Source: Paucimonas sp. (lineage in GTDB: Bacteria; Pseudomonadota; Gammaproteobacteria; Burkholderiales; Burkholderiaceae_D). Taken from it: a DNA stretch of 34,349 nt. Below, in pieces: positions 31,530-34,349 of this stretch (the stretch's first letter is position 1; each line of letters begins with the position of its first letter). The stretch covers positions 1-34,349 of the forward strand of contig JAQGMC010000050.1 of assembly GCA_028292545.1 (NCBI GenBank), read 5' to 3'. The translations under genes and the position numbers were made by a program. Below the pieces are notes generated by a model. The model was not told where the DNA came from. It searched no databases and saw only the letters and a program-made list of their open reading frames with translations.

Positions 31530-33704
31530 TCAGGCCTGGTTGCGCACAGCCATTAGCCGCGTAGCTTCGGCGGCATCGCCGGCCACCGGCGCAGCTCCGC
31601 TGGCCGCGGGGGCGGCCCTGCCGCCACTGCCGTTGACACTGCCGCCGCCGTCAACGCTGCACCCACTGGCCGGCGCAGCCGGCAGCTTTGCATCGGTCTC
31701 GATGGTGGGCGCACAGCGATAGATATTGCGGCCATCCTGCTTGGCGTCATACAGCATCGCGTCGGCCCGCTGCAGCAGCACATTCGGGTCCATGTTGCCG
31801 GACTGGCAAAAGGCGAGCCCGACGCTTACCCCCACGGTCACGCAAATACCTTCAACCACGAAGGGCGTCTGCACCGTCTGCACGATTTTGTATGCGATCG
31901 ATTCCGCATCCTCGGGGCGCGCCAGGTCTTCCATGATCGCGGTGAATTCGTCGCCGCCCAGGCGCGCGATCGTGTCGGTGCTGCGCAGCGCCTGCGAAAG
32001 GCGACCGGCGAAGGCTTGCAACAGCAAGTCGCCGGTGTGGTGGCCGTAGGTGTCATTCACTGACTTGAAGTAGTCAAGGTCCAAAAACATCACGGCAATC
32101 AGCGATTGCGTCGCGGTGCTGCGCGCCACCGCCGCATGCAGCTTTTTCTGGAAGCCGTCGCGGTTCAGCAAGCCAGTCAGGCTGTCGATCTCGGCTCGCC
32201 TTTGCAAGCTGGATTGCTCAAGCTTGCGGGCGGTAATGTCGTTCACCATCATGTGCAGGCCGGTCACGGTGCAGCCATCATCTGCAAACTGTGGAATGAA
32301 GGTCGATTCATGACAGCGGTAAGCCTGGTCGCAACCGGTTTCGCGTTCGAAGACCACGGTTTCGCCGCCAAGCGCGCGTTCCAGTTGCGGCAGCACGGCC
32401 TGGAACGCTGCTTCGCCCAGCACTTCCCGCAGCAGGCGATCGCGCGGGGCGGGCCGGTTGGCGCCGTCATTGCCATCGCCGCCGTCACCGCGATCACCGC
32501 CGTCATTGCCATCGCCGGCATCGCCGCCATCGCCACCATCGCCGTCATCACCGCCATATTCCGGCGCCGGCTTGTCACCGTACAGACTGCCGTATTCTTT
32601 TTCCCAGGCGATATTGTGGAAGCGCAGCCGCAGCTCGGCATCGGTATAGGCCACCAGCGCCGGCAAGGTGTCGGCCACGGTGCGCAGCCTTCGTTCACTC
32701 TCGGCCAGCGCCTGCTCGTTTTGCAGGCGTGCCGTCACGTCATCCACGGTGCCCGAATAACCCAGCACCTGGCCATCGATGACGATGGGCGCAGTCTTGA
32801 CCGAGGCCCACACAACCTGGCCATCGGCATGAACGAAACGATATGTCATTTGCGCATTGCCGCGGGCGCCGCCTGCCGCATCGAGTGCGGATTCACGCCA
32901 TGCGCGGAAAACCTTGATCCGGTCTTGCGGGTGGATCGCGCGTACCCAGCCATCGCCCAGCGCATCGCCTGCCGCCATGCCGGAAATGATTTCGTATCGC
33001 CGGTTGACGTAGGTGCAGCGGCCTTCGGGATCGGTGCGGAACAGGCCCAGCGGCGAGGCATCGTAGGCGGCCGTCAATTCAGCCTGTTTGGCGCGCAAGG
33101 CTTGCGACTGGCGCCGGTTAACCGTGATGTCCTGGGCAATGCCGAGCAGATAAGCCGGCCCGTGGCGATGGTTGAACAGGGGCACGCTGATGCTGTGCAA
33201 GATGCAGGCTTCGCCATCAGCGCGCGAAAACCGGAGTTCCGTTTCTTCCAATACGGCGGGGTTGTCGAGCATGCGCTTTCCGGTCGATTCCAGCGCCGCA
33301 GCAGTGTCGGTCGGGAAAACGTCGGCAGCGCAGTGGCCAAGCACCTGCTCGGCGGCATAGCCGGTGGCTTGTTCGGCTGTCCTGTTCCAGAGGCAGATGC
33401 GCCCCCTGTCCGTGCCCGCCAGGCTGCGCACGAAGACCACGACAGGCAGATGGTCGATCAGTGATTGCAGGAAGGCGGGACTGTCATGCAGTTCGCCCAA
33501 GGCCGGTTTGCGCCGGGCGCTGGCGAGCAACAACAGTGCAGCCACCACGGCCGGCGCCAGCAACCAGGCCGGCACCAGTTCCAGCCAGGCCAGGCCGCCG
33601 ACCACCGCCAGCAGCAGCGCGCTCACCCAGGCGGCCGCGGCCGGGCCGGGCACCGGCAGGCGCCGGCGCTGTCCTCGGCCCAACCGGTTTGCGCCGGGCG
33701 TCAT
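31530..33704 (-). CDS. PAS-GGDEF diguanylate cyclase, membrane-anchored
   Basis: The 724-residue protein has two membrane segments at about 23-41 and 44-62, then three PAS domains (about 75-195, 207-335, 340-500), then a GGDEF domain (about 515-680). The active-site motif GGDEF is intact at 583-587 and the product-inhibition I-site RSTD lies five residues before it (574-577), so it should make cyclic di-GMP with feedback control. The third PAS domain is interrupted by a 31-residue Gly/Asp repeat (384-414) coded by a tandem DNA repeat. The C-terminal 50 residues are low-complexity Ala/Gly/Pro. ATG start; no clear ribosome site. Confidence 0.9.
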   Translation of the reverse strand: MTPGANRLGRGQRRRLPVPGPAAAAWVSALLLAVVGGLAWLELVPAWLLAPAVVAALLLLASARRKPALGELHDSPAFLQSLIDHLPVVVFVRSLAGTDRGRICLWNRTAEQATGYAAEQVLGHCAADVFPTDTAAALESTGKRMLDNPAVLEETELRFSRADGEACILHSISVPLFNHRHGPAYLLGIAQDITVNRRQSQALRAKQAELTAAYDASPLGLFRTDPEGRCTYVNRRYEIISGMAAGDALGDGWVRAIHPQDRIKVFRAWRESALDAAGGARGNAQMTYRFVHADGQVVWASVKTAPIVIDGQVLGYSGTVDDVTARLQNEQALAESERRLRTVADTLPALVAYTDAELRLRFHNIAWEKEYGSLYGDKPAPEYGGDDGDGGDGGDAGDGNDGGDRGDGGDGNDGANRPAPRDRLLREVLGEAAFQAVLPQLERALGGETVVFERETGCDQAYRCHESTFIPQFADDGCTVTGLHMMVNDITARKLEQSSLQRRAEIDSLTGLLNRDGFQKKLHAAVARSTATQSLIAVMFLDLDYFKSVNDTYGHHTGDLLLQAFAGRLSQALRSTDTIARLGGDEFTAIMEDLARPEDAESIAYKIVQTVQTPFVVEGICVTVGVSVGLAFCQSGNMDPNVLLQRADAMLYDAKQDGRNIYRCAPTIETDAKLPAAPASGCSVDGGGSVNGSGGRAAPAASGAAPVAGDAAEATRLMAVRNQA
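32463..32555. repeat. Gly-Asp tandem repeat inside the PAS domain of the GGDEF protein
   Basis: A run of degenerate 9-bp units (GCCATCGCC/GCCGTCATT type on the plus strand) encodes GGD/GDG/GND units on the minus strand. It keeps the reading frame and probably changes length by slippage. Calcium-like acidic loops are conceivable but there is no proof. Confidence 0.75.
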
Positions 33705-34133
33705 TGCTCAGCACGCGCCCGCTCGGCCCGGCGGCGTCGTGTCGCGCCGGGGCGAGGGTGGGGCAGGCAGTTGACGGGGTCGGTTCATCAGTCTGTTCCG
33801 GCGCTTTCGGCGAGCTGCGGTCGGGACTATCCGGACCGGTCAGTGCGAGCTTCAGACTAACCAGAATATTGACTGGTGGAATCAACTGTTAGGCCGACTT
33901 GATGCATGTCGAGTAGCAACGAGCAGAGTTTTAGAACAGAAGTACGACTAGCGAACGATGCGAGGCGCGATGTTGCGCGCGGTTCGCGCGGCAAATGCTG
34001 GATGCACAGCGACGGCGCATGCAGGGGGACTGCGCGACTGTGTTGGAGGGAGAAGGGAAGGGAAGACGGGCGGCAGCCCTGCTGGGCAGCCGCCGCGCCA
34101 TGCCCGCGGACGCAGGCATGGCTTGCGTGGCAA
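33705..34133. other. Intergenic region with inverted repeat
   Basis: No convincing gene lies between the GGDEF start and the helicase stop. The only structure I see is GCCATGCC (34097-34104) and GGCATGGC (34115-34122), perfect 8-bp arms just after the helicase stop. It lacks a T-tract, so it is at most a weak terminator or RNA stabiliser. The promoter of the GGDEF gene should also be here, but no clear elements are seen. Confidence 0.4.
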
Positions 34134-34349
34134 TCAGCGGCCGCGGCTGCCGCTGCCGCCGTTGGTAGGGCGGCGACCTTGTGCCGGTGCTGGACGCGCC
34201 GCGCCGGTGCGCGGACCATTGCGCGACGCACCCGCTGGGGCGGCGGGCGCGCGGGCGCCGTGGCGACCCTGGCCCTGGCCTTGGCCTTGCCCGCTGCGAA
34301 GCTGGATCGGCTGCGGCCGCGCATTCAGGTCCGGCTCGAAACCGGCCAC
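34134..34349 (-). CDS. C-terminal end of a DEAD-box RNA helicase (RhlE-like), partial
   Basis: The gene enters from the right edge and only its last ~71 codons are visible. The sequence reads AGFEPDLNARPQPIQLRSGQ, then a GQ repeat and an Arg/Gly/Ala/Pro-rich tail ending GRRPTNGGSGSRGR. A GFEPD-x-R-x-x-PI segment followed by an RGG-like basic tail is typical of RhlE-type helicases of Burkholderiales. The catalytic core is outside the window, so the call depends on this tail only. Confidence 0.6.
   Translation of the reverse strand: MAGFEPDLNARPQPIQLRSGQGQGQGQGRHGARAPAAPAGASRNGPRTGAARPAPAQGRRPTNGGSGSRGR

Noticed and set aside
33484..33885. 133-residue minus-strand frame overlapping the start of the GGDEF gene
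   Set aside because: The first 60 residues look partly protein-like but the rest overlaps the GGDEF gene in another frame and becomes Ala/Gly/Arg low complexity.

Overview
The window joins a mobile, defence-rich island (about positions 1-8061, left end outside the window) to ordinary chromosomal DNA (8062-34349). The chromosomal part is GC-rich, with strong third-position GC bias and many 4-base start/stop overlaps. Its gene families (NhaR-like LysR regulator, paired acyl-CoA dehydrogenases with MaoC hydratases, NIPSNAP protein, E. coli-type gshA, RhlE-like helicase tail) suggest a betaproteobacterium of the Burkholderiales, perhaps Oxalobacteraceae; this placement is inference. The island is visibly less GC-rich.

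Island, left to right: a membrane-anchored unknown protein; a small gene broken by a frameshift; a complete Kiwa defence pair (kwaB, kwaA, minus strand); a DUF4224 protein typical of phages and islands; an operon of two unknown membrane proteins; a second DUF4224 protein; a possible 32-residue ORF; then a two-gene minus-strand operon encoding a ThsB-like TIR protein followed by a caspase-like protease. That last pair has the architecture of type IV Thoeris, in which the TIR protein makes a cyclic ADP-ribose signal that activates the protease. To its right lie a decayed phage ash-like reading frame containing a hairpin/T-tract terminator, three overlapping small phage-type genes, a cluster of 9-bp repeats that could be recombinase arm sites, and a tRNA-Leu(UAA) gene whose 3' end faces the island. 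This is the classic layout of a tRNA-integrated element, but no integrase is visible.

Chromosome, left to right: tRNA-Leu; a DUF378 membrane protein and a tiny lipoprotein; an acyl-CoA degradation cluster (two acyl-CoA dehydrogenase subunits, two MaoC hydratases); a minus-strand tripartite heavy-metal RND efflux operon (outer-membrane factor, adaptor, pump) followed by a NIPSNAP gene and divergent from an nhaR-like regulator; a two-domain PRC-barrel protein; a complete peptide ABC importer operon (binding protein, two permeases, two ATPases); a convergent pair encoding a Nudix/metallo-beta-lactamase fusion and an EamA-type exporter; gshA; a PAS/PAS/PAS-GGDEF diguanylate cyclase; and the C-terminal end of a DEAD-box RNA helicase cut by the right edge.

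The most notable content is the pairing of a TIR-caspase system with Kiwa in one tRNA-Leu island, alongside an undescribed two-gene membrane operon that is a reasonable candidate for further defence function.
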